A stretch of 64,000 nt of DNA from Flexivirga caeni. GTDB taxonomy: Bacteria; Actinomycetota; Actinomycetes; Actinomycetales; Dermatophilaceae. The notes below the pieces were generated by a model. The model was not told the origin of the DNA. It searched no databases and was given only the letters and a program-made list of their open reading frames with translations. Positions 32,971 through 41,573 of this stretch are shown here, piece after piece. The stretch is taken from assembly GCF_003724155.1 (NCBI RefSeq), contig NZ_RJJQ01000018.1, positions 50,071-114,070 of the forward strand, in the 5' to 3' direction. Position 1 is the first letter of the stretch; the number at the start of each line of letters is the position of its first letter. The translations under genes were made by a program, and so were the position numbers.

Positions 32971-34551
32971 TCAGCGAAACGACCGAAGCTCGACCCACTC
33001 GCCCTGCCAGCGGGCGCGAATCCACCGGTCGTGACTGGCGAGGACGACCGAGACCGGGCTCGTCGCCAGCGCCTCCTCCAACTCGTCCACCAGTGCCAGC
33101 GACAGGTGGTTGGTGGGCTCGTCGAGCAGCAGGAGGTCTGGCTGCCGCGCGATGAGCAGCGCCAGTTCCACCCGTCGCCGCTGCCCGAGGCTGAGGGCGC
33201 CCACCGGTCGCTGGTGATCCCGCGGATGCAGCAATCCCAACGAGGACAACGAAATCCGGGTGTCCAGCCGGTCGAACAGGTCGTGCGGTGACACCGACAA
33301 GTCGGTGAGTGAGACGTCCTGCGTCAGCAGGCAGACTTGCCTGGCACGCACCTGCACGTCGCCGCTTGCCGGCACCTGCCGTCCCGCGATCAGGTCCAGC
33401 AGAGTGGACTTGCCCGCACCGTTCGCACCGGTCACGAGCAGGTGTGCACCGGGTGCGACGTCCAGCCGCTCGCATCGCAACCGGCCCGGCACCACGACCG
33501 ACCGCACCAGCACGCTCGCAATCGGCTCGCGATCGAACGAACCCGAAAAATGCATGGGCGCAGGAGGTTTCGGGATCCGCTCGCGCTCGATCACCTCGAT
33601 CCGCTGCTCGGCATTGCGCCGCCGCCGGCTGACCGTCGCTTGCACTCGTTGTCCCTTGAAGCCGTAGATGAACTTGTCGTTGTCCCGTGGACCGCGGTTG
33701 TGCGCGATGTCGGTGTTCGTCGTCCGGGCCGCGACGCGCAGGTCGTTCAGCTCCTCCTGCTGGGCCTCGAACCGCTCCTGCCACCGGGTCCGCACCGCGC
33801 GCTTGGCCACCAGGTAATCGCTGAAGTTGCCCGCGAAGAGCCGCCCGCCGACGCCGTCGGTGCCGAAGTGCGACGGGTCGAGGTCGACGATCTCAGTGCA
33901 GGTCCGGTCGAGGAAGACCCGGTCGTGCGAGGCGACCAGGATGGCGCCGGGCATCGAAACAAGTTCGTGCTCAAGGAATTCCAGAGCTTCGTCGTCCAGA
34001 TGGTTCGTCGGCTCGTCGAGCAGTAGCACGGCGGGCCGCCGGGTCAGCAGGGCCGCCAGCGCCAGCCGGGACCGTTCACCGCCGGACATCGATCCGACGG
34101 TGCGGGTCCGATCGATGCGGCCCAGCCCGAGCCGGTGCGCCGCGACCTCGGCGCGCCGATCGGCGTCCCACGCGTCGTGCTGCACCGCCCAGTCGAGCGT
34201 GTCGGCGTATGCCGCGGCGGCCGGCTTGTCGTCCGCCATCCGCGACGCGAGCGCTTCCAGCCGCTCGACCGCCTGGTGGAGCGGCGCCAGGGCGTCATAC
34301 AGGACGGTGCCGATTGTGGCGTCGGCCGCGAGTCCGGTGTCCTGGCCGAAGAATCCGACATCGCCGAGCGCAGTCACGGTGCCCCCGTCGGCCTCCTGCC
34401 GGCCTGCGGCGACGCGCAGCAGCGTCGACTTCCCCGAGCCGTTCTCGCCGACCAGCCCCATGGTGGTGCCGTCGGCCACGGACAGGCTGACACCGTCGAG
34501 GACGCGATGGTCGGCATACGAACAGACGAGATCGGTGATGCGCAACGACAT
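32971..34551 (-). CDS. ABC-F family ATPase
   Basis: 526 aa with two nucleotide-binding domains and no membrane segment. Walker A GENGSGKST (about 36-44) and GANGAGKST (about 377-385), signatures SGGERSR and SLGQRRR, and DEPTNHLD/DEPTNHLS; a charged inter-domain linker (about 243-300, RWQERFEAQQEELNDL). ABC-F proteins bind the ribosomal E site; the short second-domain style resembles antibiotic-resistance members from actinomycetes, but housekeeping roles exist. The 200-bp leader has a 3-codon open frame and a 7-bp stem, a possible attenuator. Confidence 0.9.
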   Translation of the reverse strand: MSLRITDLVCSYADHRVLDGVSLSVADGTTMGLVGENGSGKSTLLRVAAGRQEADGGTVTALGDVGFFGQDTGLAADATIGTVLYDALAPLHQAVERLEALASRMADDKPAAAAYADTLDWAVQHDAWDADRRAEVAAHRLGLGRIDRTRTVGSMSGGERSRLALAALLTRRPAVLLLDEPTNHLDDEALEFLEHELVSMPGAILVASHDRVFLDRTCTEIVDLDPSHFGTDGVGGRLFAGNFSDYLVAKRAVRTRWQERFEAQQEELNDLRVAARTTNTDIAHNRGPRDNDKFIYGFKGQRVQATVSRRRRNAEQRIEVIERERIPKPPAPMHFSGSFDREPIASVLVRSVVVPGRLRCERLDVAPGAHLLVTGANGAGKSTLLDLIAGRQVPASGDVQVRARQVCLLTQDVSLTDLSVSPHDLFDRLDTRISLSSLGLLHPRDHQRPVGALSLGQRRRVELALLIARQPDLLLLDEPTNHLSLALVDELEEALATSPVSVVLASHDRWIRARWQGEWVELRSFR

Positions 34552-34578
34552 GGGAAATCCGTTCCACCAGGCGGGGAA

Positions 34579-34633
34579 CGCTCGCCGGGCGACGGCCGCG
34601 GGACGCGAGCGATGACGGAGTTCAGAGCTTCAT
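34579..34633 (-). promoter_or_regulatory. possible attenuator in ABC-F leader
   Basis: On the minus strand a tiny open frame ATG AAG CTC TGA (34633-34622) precedes a stem CGCTCGC/GCGAGCG (34605-34611 with 34579-34585), 27 bp before the ABC-F start. Ribosome-stalling leaders of this kind control many ABC-F genes. No strong ribosome site or U-run is visible, so this is only a candidate. Confidence 0.25.
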
Positions 34634-34757
34634 GATGCCGCCACGATGTCAGGCCACGGGCGTGAGCACAACCCGAATGACGCGACATACCACGCCCCGA
34701 CGTGGTTACCCGCGAGTAAGGTGGATGCCCCGAGAGCCGCGAACGAAGTGAGCAACC

Positions 34758-36551
34758 ATGAGCACTCAGACCCGTCAGCGTGTCAGCCTCCTCGACCTGG
34801 GGCGGGGTGCCCTCGGCATCGTGCCGGATCTGCCGCTGCTCGCGCGGGAGGCGCCAGGTCTGCTCTTTCGCAAGCCGACTGCGAAGAACTCGATCGGGCT
34901 GGTCTTCCAGAACGCCGCCGCACGGCATCCGCAGCGACCGTTCCTGCGGGGCGAGGGGCCCGGCGGCGAGGTGCGCACCGTGACGTATGGCGAGGCGAAC
35001 GCGATCGTCAACCGCTATGCCCACGTGCTGACGTCGCTCGGCGTGGAGCGCGGCGATGTGGTCGGTGTGATGGCGCGCAACGGCATCGACAACCTGCTGC
35101 TCCAGCTGGCGACGGTGAAGCTCGGTGCCATCGCCGGGCTGCTCAACTACCACCAGCGCGGTGACGTCCTCGCGCACAGCCTCGGCATCCTGAGCGCTCG
35201 CGCGCTCGTCGTCGAGGAGTCCTGCGCCGAGGGCCTCGCGACCGCGGGTGGCGCGGCGCAGCAGCAGCATGTGATGACCTTTGCGGAGTTGGCGGAAGCC
35301 GCTGGCACCGCTGATGATTCGGATCCCGCATCGTGTGCACAGACCGTCGCGCACGAGAAGGCCTTCTACATCTTCACGTCCGGCACCACCGGCTTGCCGA
35401 AGGCGTCGGTGATGAGCCACTACCGCTGGCTGAAGTCCTACAGCGGCCTCGGCGCGCTCGGGGTGCGGCTGAAGCCGGGCGACACGATGTACTGCCCCCT
35501 GCCGCTCTATCACAACAACGCGGTCACGGTCGCGCTCAGCTCGGTGCTGGTCAGCGGCGCCTCGATGGCGATCGCGCCCAAGTTCACCGCGAGCCGCTTC
35601 TGGGACGAGTGCATCCGGTATGACGCAACGGCTTTCGTCTACATCGGAGAGCTGTGCCGCTACCTGCTCGCCCAGCCGGCCAAGCGGGTCGACGGTGAGC
35701 ACGGCATCCGGGTGATCGTCGGCAACGGCCTCCGCGCCGACATCTGGGCGCAGTTCCAGCAGCGCTTTGGCATCGGGCGCATCGCCGAGTTCTACGGTGC
35801 GAGCGAGTGCAACATCGCCTTCATCAACGCCTACAACGTCGACCAGACCGCAGGCACCTGCCCGCTGCCCTACGCGGTCGTCGCCTACGACACCGAGACC
35901 GGTGTCGCGACGCGTGACACCGGTGGCCGGCTGCGCAAGGTGAAGCGCGGTGAGGTCGGGCTGCTGATCGCGAAGGTCACCGCGCGCACGCCGTTCGACG
36001 GCTACACCGACGAGGCGGCGACCGAGGCGAAGCTGCTGCGCGACGGGTTCAAGGACGGTGACGTGTGGTTCAACACCGGCGACCTGGTGCGGCACCAGGG
36101 GCTCACCCATGTCGCGTTCGTCGATCGGCTCGGCGACACGTTCCGCTGGAAAGGCGAGAACGTCGCGACGACCGAGGTCGAGAGCGCGCTCGCGGAGTTG
36201 CCCGGCATCGCGGAGACGACCGTCTACGGCGTCGCCGTCCCGGGCACTGATGGCAAAGCCGGTATGGCGGCAGTCGTTCTCGTTGAAGGGAGTTCGGTCG
36301 ACGGCAGCGGATGGGCCGCGGCGTTGGGAAGCAGCCTCCCGCCATACGCCGTCCCGCTGTTCCTGCGCATCACCGACTCGCTGGAGCACACGTCGACCTT
36401 CAAGAGCCGCAAGGTCGAGTTGCGGGACGCAGGCTTCGAGCACGCCGGAGACGACCCGGTCTTCGTGCTGACCGACGCCGAGCGCGGCTACGTGCCCTAC
36501 TACGAGGGGTATGCCGCCAACGTCGCCGCGGGCAGCTATCCCCGGCTCTGA
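34758..36551 (+). CDS. fadD6: very-long-chain acyl-CoA synthetase, FadD6-like
   Basis: 597 aa, full length. The AMP-binding P-loop is YIFTSGTTGLPKA (about 203-215), followed by FYGASECNIAF, the FATP/VLACS-specific DVWFNTGDLVRHQGLTHVAF and the core DRLGDTFRWKGENVATTEVE. These enzymes activate long or very long fatty acids to acyl-CoA via acyl-adenylate, often coupled to uptake. A weak GAAGTGAGC precedes the ATG. Convergent with the phosphatase gene 3 bp beyond its stop. Adjacent lipid genes (desaturase at 37.9 kb) fit a fatty-acid role. Confidence 0.93.
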   Translation: MSTQTRQRVSLLDLGRGALGIVPDLPLLAREAPGLLFRKPTAKNSIGLVFQNAAARHPQRPFLRGEGPGGEVRTVTYGEANAIVNRYAHVLTSLGVERGDVVGVMARNGIDNLLLQLATVKLGAIAGLLNYHQRGDVLAHSLGILSARALVVEESCAEGLATAGGAAQQQHVMTFAELAEAAGTADDSDPASCAQTVAHEKAFYIFTSGTTGLPKASVMSHYRWLKSYSGLGALGVRLKPGDTMYCPLPLYHNNAVTVALSSVLVSGASMAIAPKFTASRFWDECIRYDATAFVYIGELCRYLLAQPAKRVDGEHGIRVIVGNGLRADIWAQFQQRFGIGRIAEFYGASECNIAFINAYNVDQTAGTCPLPYAVVAYDTETGVATRDTGGRLRKVKRGEVGLLIAKVTARTPFDGYTDEAATEAKLLRDGFKDGDVWFNTGDLVRHQGLTHVAFVDRLGDTFRWKGENVATTEVESALAELPGIAETTVYGVAVPGTDGKAGMAAVVLVEGSSVDGSGWAAALGSSLPPYAVPLFLRITDSLEHTSTFKSRKVELRDAGFEHAGDDPVFVLTDAERGYVPYYEGYAANVAAGSYPRL

Positions 36552-36554
36552 CGG

Positions 36555-37298
36555 TCAGCGACCGGTGACCAGCTTCGCCTCGGGCAGGTGCCCGATCTCG
36601 TTGTAGGTCAGCAGTTGCGGCAGTCCGTCCTTGTCGAGCTGCAGCCGGGTGAGGCCGGTGTTGTAGCCGGCCATCGAGGTCGCCCGCCAGATGTTCTCGA
36701 TCGCCAGGTCATTGGTGTCCGGCCGGTCCGGGTCGCGCACGTCGCGGTCCCACGGCTCGCGCACCAGGATTCGCGCGACGATCCAGGAGATCAGTCCGAC
36801 GCTGGAGACGACCAGCGTGCACTCCGCGTCGTGCTCCAGCAGGGCCGTCATCGCGGCGCGCACCCGCGCGTCGAAGGCGGCGAACGTCTCGGTGTAGTCC
36901 TCGTCGTGCTCGCCGCCGGCCCACCGCGCGATCGCCTGGGTGAACATGTCCTCGAACGCAGCTCGCGGCCGCAGCGTGCGGACCATGTCGGCCTTGAGCA
37001 CCAGCATGTTCTTGTAGGCAGGCTTGAAGGTGTTGATGATCTGGACGTGGTCCAGCTCGTTCCAGGCGGCGTCCACGTCGGTGGGTGCCAGCCAGCCGGC
37101 CGCCACGCACATCGCGGCGGCGGTCTGCCGCTGCCGGTGGAGACTGCCGCTCACGATGCGGTCCGGAGTGACCTCGCGGGTGCTGAGGAACTGCCCGAGC
37201 AGGCGCGCCTGGGTGCGGCCGAGATCGCTGAGCTGGTCGTAGTCGCTCTTGCCGAATGATGCCTGGCCGTGACGGACCAGCAGGACGGAACGTGGCAT
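36555..37298 (-). CDS. histidine phosphatase (phosphoglycerate-mutase-like) family protein
   Basis: 247 aa. The N-terminal VLLVRHGQASFG carries the RHG catalytic motif (His about residue 10), followed by LSDLGRTQARLLGQFL and IVSGSLHRQRQTA, with the second catalytic His in ECTLVVSSVGLISWI replaced by a non-His segment (family usually V-x-H-G). That missing residue makes full phosphatase activity uncertain. No pathway neighbours give the substrate. Confidence 0.85.
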   Translation of the reverse strand: MPRSVLLVRHGQASFGKSDYDQLSDLGRTQARLLGQFLSTREVTPDRIVSGSLHRQRQTAAAMCVAAGWLAPTDVDAAWNELDHVQIINTFKPAYKNMLVLKADMVRTLRPRAAFEDMFTQAIARWAGGEHDEDYTETFAAFDARVRAAMTALLEHDAECTLVVSSVGLISWIVARILVREPWDRDVRDPDRPDTNDLAIENIWRATSMAGYNTGLTRLQLDKDGLPQLLTYNEIGHLPEAKLVTGR

Positions 37299-37329
37299 GG
37301 CATCAACCTAACCGGGCGCCGCGCCAGGA

Positions 37330-37367
37330 GCATGCCCAGCGCGCGGTATGGCGCGCGCTCGGCATAC
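37330..37367. repeat. 38-bp interspersed hairpin element, copy 3
   Basis: GCATGCCCAGCGCGCG, 6-nt loop, CGCGCGCTCGGCATAC. It is located downstream of the minus-strand small secreted-protein gene and 32 bp upstream of the phosphatase start. As for copies 1 and 2 it follows a gene end, consistent with termination. Confidence 0.85.
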
Positions 37368-37386
37368 TCGGGAGAGCGACGAGCCG

Positions 37387-37743
37387 TCAGCCGACTCGCG
37401 TCAGCTTGCCGTTCTCACCGACGACGAATCGTGCTGCGGATGCACGGGATTCGGTGGGCAGAGAGCTCGGGCTCACCCCGGACTCGTGCACCGAGTGCTG
37501 CGCCGACACCAGCTTCAGGCCACCGGCGACACCTGCCGCGGCGGCATCTGCTGCCGGTATGGCGCCCGCCCCCACGATGAGGATGGCCGCGCTCCCGAGC
37601 GCGGCGCGGCCGACCCGGCGCAACAGGCCGATGGAGTCGGTCTCCGACAACGACAAGGCGGCTGAGTTGGCGAATGCCCACCCCTCCTTCGTCGGGGTAG
37701 GTATTCGCCCTGAGCCCTCTGGTCGCTCGCTTCGCTCGCTCAT
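37387..37743 (-). CDS. small hypothetical secreted or membrane protein
   Basis: 118 aa from ATG 37743; start uncertain because the first 22 codons (MSERSERPEGSGRIP) lie inside a tandemly duplicated 66-bp unit. A hydrophobic segment, RAALGSAAILIVGAGAIPAADAAAAG, looks like a signal peptide or anchor. It is followed by about 55 residues without known motifs, ending ARFVVGENGKLTRVG. The real start may be internal (TTG near the SLSETDSIG segment). Not a family I recognise. Confidence 0.5.
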   Translation of the reverse strand: MSERSERPEGSGRIPTPTKEGWAFANSAALSLSETDSIGLLRRVGRAALGSAAILIVGAGAIPAADAAAAGVAGGLKLVSAQHSVHESGVSPSSLPTESRASAARFVVGENGKLTRVG

Positions 37744-37811
37744 GTCCACCCCTCCTTCGTCGGGGTAGGCATTCGCCCTGAGCCCTCTGGTCGCTCGCTT
37801 CGCTCGCTCAT
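37678..37811. repeat. tandem duplication of a 66-bp unit (68-bp period)
   Basis: Two copies (37678-37743 and 37746-37811) differ at one base. Each unit carries GAGCGAGCGAAGCGAGCGA (minus strand) directly after an ATG and a CCACCCCTCCTTCGTCGGGG block. The period is not a multiple of three, so the ATG in the upstream copy is out of frame with the downstream gene. Confidence 0.95.
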
Positions 37812-37856
37812 GCGAACAACCCAACCGCCGTGTGTTGTGGCCCTGCTATGAAGGAT

Positions 37857-39113
37857 CTATGCCGTCGGGATGGGCAGCCCGGCTTTCACCGCAGCCTTCG
37901 CCCGACGCCGCGTCTCCTTGCTGGGGGAGTAGACGGCTTTGATGGTCTCCCAGGGCTTTTCGTCCGGCAGCGCGAGCTGGCAGATCTTCTTCCAGGTCTG
38001 GAAGAGCTGCTTGGGCAGCGGGCCGGTGGTGTAGGGCAGGTCGTACTTGCGGCATACGGCCCGCAGCTTCGGCGCCACCTCGATGTAGCGGTTGGACGGC
38101 AGGTCCGGGAAGCAGTGGTGCTCGATCTGGTGCGACAGGTTGCCGGTCAGGATGTGGAAGAGCTTCGAGCCGGACAGGTTGGCCGAGCCGAGCATCTGGC
38201 GGATGTACCAGTCGCCGCGGGTCTCGCCGTCGATCATCTCTTCGGTGAAGACCTCGACGCCGTCCGGGAAGTGACCGCAGAAGATCACGGCGTGCGCCCA
38301 GACGTTGCGGATCATGTTCGCGGCGACCGTGCCGGCCAGGCCGCGCTTGAACGAGTTGCCGACGAGCAACCCGGCGGCCGGGGTGGCGATGTAGTCCTTG
38401 GCGACCTGACGGATCGCCTTCTTCTTCAGCGCGCCCAGGTCGGAGTTGAAGTCCTCTCGGGACTTCACGCCCGCCTTGACCATGTCCCATTCGAGGTCGT
38501 ATGACGCGATGCCCCACTCGAAGAACGGGGAGAGGAAGAGGTTGACGACCGGGTTCCAGACGTCACGCGGCTGCCACGGCTGGCTCTCGCTGACCCGCAG
38601 GATGTTGTAGCCGACGTCGCGGTCCTTGCCCAGCACGTTGGTCCAGGTGTGGTGGATGTCGTTGTGGGTGTGCTGCCAGCCGCGCGCCGGAGCGACGAAG
38701 TCCCACTCCCACGTGGTCGAGTGGATGTCGGGGTCACGCATCCAGTCCCACTGGCCGTGCAGCACGTTGTGCCCGATCTCCATGTTTTCCAGCACCTTCG
38801 CCAGCGCGATCGCGCCAGTGCCGGCGATCCAGCCACGCTTGGTCTTGCTGAAGGCCAGCGCGATGCGGCCGCCGACGTCGAGCCCGCGGGCCACGCGGAT
38901 GGTCCGGCGGATGTATGCCGCGTCGGCCGCGCCACGGTCGGCGATGATCTCGTCCCGGATGGCGTCCAGTTCCGCGCCGAGTTGCTGCACCTGTTCGTCC
39001 GACAGGTGGGCCGCCTCGCCAGGCCGCTCCAGCGGTGATCCCGTGGTGGGCAGCACGCCGGTGCGCTTCTTGGCCGCGACAGGTGTCTGGGTCGCTTCGG
39101 TGGTCAGGGTCAT
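37857..39113 (-). CDS. desA3: DesA3-like acyl-CoA/fatty acid desaturase
   Basis: 418 aa membrane di-iron desaturase. The three histidine boxes are GHNVLH (about 114-119), HTHNDIHH (about 148-155) and HQIEHHCFP (about 328-336). The order and spacing match the mycobacterial DesA3 (stearoyl-CoA delta-9) type. It introduces a double bond in membrane acyl chains using O2 and electrons from the reductase encoded 14 bp upstream. The PucR regulator upstream of that reductase probably controls the pair. Confidence 0.93.
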   Translation of the reverse strand: MTLTTEATQTPVAAKKRTGVLPTTGSPLERPGEAAHLSDEQVQQLGAELDAIRDEIIADRGAADAAYIRRTIRVARGLDVGGRIALAFSKTKRGWIAGTGAIALAKVLENMEIGHNVLHGQWDWMRDPDIHSTTWEWDFVAPARGWQHTHNDIHHTWTNVLGKDRDVGYNILRVSESQPWQPRDVWNPVVNLFLSPFFEWGIASYDLEWDMVKAGVKSREDFNSDLGALKKKAIRQVAKDYIATPAAGLLVGNSFKRGLAGTVAANMIRNVWAHAVIFCGHFPDGVEVFTEEMIDGETRGDWYIRQMLGSANLSGSKLFHILTGNLSHQIEHHCFPDLPSNRYIEVAPKLRAVCRKYDLPYTTGPLPKQLFQTWKKICQLALPDEKPWETIKAVYSPSKETRRRAKAAVKAGLPIPTA

Positions 39114-39127
39114 GAACTTTCCCTTGC

Positions 39128-40183
39128 TCAGATATCGAGGTGGCAGGTCCCGGCGGCAGCCGAGATGCAGGTCTGGATGAGGTCACCTTCGGTGTCGATG
39201 ACCTCGCCGGTGCGCAGGTCGCGCACCCGGCCGGACAGGAGGGGCGTGAGGCAGGTGCGGCAGATGCCCATCCGGCAACCGCTGGGCATCAGCACTCCGG
39301 CCTCCTCGCCGACTTCGAGCAGTGGTGTGCTCGCGTCGGCCTCGACCTCACGGTCGGACTTCTCGAAGATCACCGTGCCGCCTTCGCCGGCGACCTCGGT
39401 CAGCTTCGTGGTTTCGAAGCGCTCAACGGTCAGGCTGCCCGGAAGGTTCGCGTCCAGCCAGAGTTTCTCGGCGTCGTCCAGCATGGCGGCCGGACCGCAG
39501 ACGTAGGTCTTGCGACTGCGCCAGTCGGGGCAGAGCGCGTCGAGGTCGGTGGTGGTCGAGAAGTCGATGCGTCCGTCTTCGGAGGTGTAGCGGTGCACGA
39601 CGTGGAAGCCCTCGTGCTGCGTCGCCAGCTGCGCGAGTTCGGCACCGAACAGGGCGCTTTCGCGGTCGCGGGCGGAGTGGATCAGCACGACGTCGGCGTC
39701 CGCGCGTTTCGGCAGCAGCGTGCGCACCATCGACATGACCGGTGTGATGCCGCTGCCGCCGGTGAGCATGAGCAACGGGCGCGGTCCGGTCGGCAGCAGG
39801 AACTCACCTTGTGGCGGCGCCAGGAAGAAGATGTCCCCGACGCGGGTCTCGTGTGCCAGGTGAGCCGAGACCTTGCCGCACGCGGTCACGGTGATCTGCG
39901 GGTCGCCGCCCGCGGGAGCCGACAGTGAGTAGGAGCGCCACTGGCGCACGCCGTCGATCTCCACGCCGATGCGCGCCCACTGGCCGGCGTCGTGCGGCGA
40001 CCAGCCATCGCCGGGCCGGAACGAGATCGTCGTCGACGCGGTGGTTTCGGGGCGCACGGCCGTGACGACGCCGCGCAACTGGCGGGCCGAGGACAGCGGG
40101 TTGATCAGGGCAAGGAAGTCGTGCGGCTTCGCGGGGTGCGTGAACACCGACGCGGCGCGCATCGCTGCGGACTTCAAACCCAT
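39128..40183 (-). CDS. ferredoxin reductase-type oxidoreductase, desaturase partner
   Basis: 351 aa three-domain FNR-like enzyme: FAD domain with RQWRSYSLSAPA (about 101-112), NAD(P) domain with LTGGSGITPVMSM and VCGPAAML, and a C-terminal [2Fe-2S] domain with CRMGICRTC plus a distal Cys (QTCISA). This matches the Rv3230c-type reductase that delivers NADPH electrons to DesA3. It is directly upstream of the desaturase on the same strand, so the two form an operon. It diverges from the PucR gene. Confidence 0.92.
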   Translation of the reverse strand: MGLKSAAMRAASVFTHPAKPHDFLALINPLSSARQLRGVVTAVRPETTASTTISFRPGDGWSPHDAGQWARIGVEIDGVRQWRSYSLSAPAGGDPQITVTACGKVSAHLAHETRVGDIFFLAPPQGEFLLPTGPRPLLMLTGGSGITPVMSMVRTLLPKRADADVVLIHSARDRESALFGAELAQLATQHEGFHVVHRYTSEDGRIDFSTTTDLDALCPDWRSRKTYVCGPAAMLDDAEKLWLDANLPGSLTVERFETTKLTEVAGEGGTVIFEKSDREVEADASTPLLEVGEEAGVLMPSGCRMGICRTCLTPLLSGRVRDLRTGEVIDTEGDLIQTCISAAAGTCHLDI

Positions 40184-40277
40184 GCCCCAACTGTAATTGG
40201 CTTCACGCGCTGATTCATCCGCCCGCGGCCTACAATGGAGACCACATTTTTAGCGCCACGACACAAAAGGACTCGGT

Positions 40278-41516
40278 ATGACGACCTCGGAGCGTCCGGC
40301 CGACGGCAGCTTGATCCGCTCGGAGATGCCCTGGTCAGAGTTGCCGCGCGATGTCAGCACGCTGCTGACCGGGTCACTGTCGGAGCTGGTCGAGGAGATC
40401 GTCTCGCGAATCCCGTTGGAGGTGCCCGAATACTCGCGCCCGCTGGAAGGTGAATTCGGTGCCGCGGTGCGTCGCGGCGTCGAGATCGCGCTCGGCCGCT
40501 TGTTCATCGATCTACCCGGCCGGGACGAGCCGGCACTGATCCCGGCCACCCGCGCCGTCTACCGCCAGATCGGGGTGGGTGAGGCGCGCACCGGCCGGTC
40601 GCTGGAGGCGCTGCTGTCGGCATACCGGCTCGGTGCCCGGGTGACTTTCCGGGCGGTGTCGGCAATCGCCGACCGCGTCGGGCTGGAGCCACGGCTGATG
40701 CTGCCGCTCGGTGAGTCGATCTTTGTCTACATCGACGAGATCTCGGCGGCGAGCGTCGAGGGATTCACCGAGGAGCAGTCGCGCCAGGTCGGCGAACGCG
40801 AGCGTCGGCGCGAAGCGCTGCTGCGGCGCATGCTCGCCGGCAACCTCTCTGACGTCGAAGCCCGCCGGCTGGCCGCCCGGGCGGGATGGCCGATCCCCGC
40901 GAAGGTGGTCGCCATCGTCCTCGCGCCCGAGCACGCCGAAGGGCTGCGTGCCGCGCTCGGCGACGGCGCTCTGATCAGTGGCCGCACCGGCGAGGTCGTG
41001 ATCGTGCTGGCCGCGCCGGAGTCGTCTGGTGCGTCCGCCGAGGCACGGGAGGAGCTGGCCGGCATACTCCGGCGGCGGCACGCCTGGGTCGGTCCGGCTC
41101 GCTCGTGGGAGTTCGCCGAGGAGTCCTACCGGGCCGCAGCGCTGGCTGCGGCGACACCGACCCTCGCCGACGAGCACGGCGCGCCCCGCTGGGTCGAGGA
41201 CCACCTGACGATGATCGCCCTGCAGTCCGACCCACTGGTGATGCGCGACCTGGCCGCGCGGTGCCTGGAGCCGATGTCGCAGCTGCGGCCCGAGCAGCGC
41301 GAGCGGCTCGCCGAGACGCTGCTGGTCTGGCTGAAGCACCGGGGCGAACGCGGCCGGATCGCCGAAGAACTACACGTGCATCCGCAGACGGTCGGCTATC
41401 GGCTGGGACAGCTGCGGGACGTTTTCGCGGACGACCTGGACGACCCCGACCGCCGTTTCGAGCTGGAACTCGTGCTGCGGGCGGGGCACCGCCCCGAGCT
41501 GGGTGCGGGAGGCTGA
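40278..41516 (+). CDS. PucR-type helix-turn-helix transcriptional regulator
   Basis: 412 aa. An N-terminal helical sensor region leads to a GGDEF-like middle segment, then the C-terminal PucR HTH: ETLLVWLKHRGERGRIAEELHVHPQTVGYRLGQLRDVF (about 356-393). AAAGGACTCGGT precedes the ATG. A TACAAT box at 40228-40233 may be part of its promoter. Position, divergent from the reductase-desaturase pair, makes control of fatty-acid desaturation the likely job, as seen with similar gene order in other actinobacteria. Ligand unknown. Confidence 0.88.
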   Translation: MTTSERPADGSLIRSEMPWSELPRDVSTLLTGSLSELVEEIVSRIPLEVPEYSRPLEGEFGAAVRRGVEIALGRLFIDLPGRDEPALIPATRAVYRQIGVGEARTGRSLEALLSAYRLGARVTFRAVSAIADRVGLEPRLMLPLGESIFVYIDEISAASVEGFTEEQSRQVGERERRREALLRRMLAGNLSDVEARRLAARAGWPIPAKVVAIVLAPEHAEGLRAALGDGALISGRTGEVVIVLAAPESSGASAEAREELAGILRRRHAWVGPARSWEFAEESYRAAALAAATPTLADEHGAPRWVEDHLTMIALQSDPLVMRDLAARCLEPMSQLRPEQRERLAETLLVWLKHRGERGRIAEELHVHPQTVGYRLGQLRDVFADDLDDPDRRFELELVLRAGHRPELGAGG

Positions 41517-41573
41517 CTGCCGGGGGGCCGCTTTCGCTTCCGGAACATCCCCTGATCGCTAAGTTGGTCCATC

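Noticed and set aside
34374..36443. 689-codon minus-strand frame opposite fadD6
   Set aside because: The fadD6-like protein has all family motifs; the antisense translation is low-complexity and crosses the ABC-F start.
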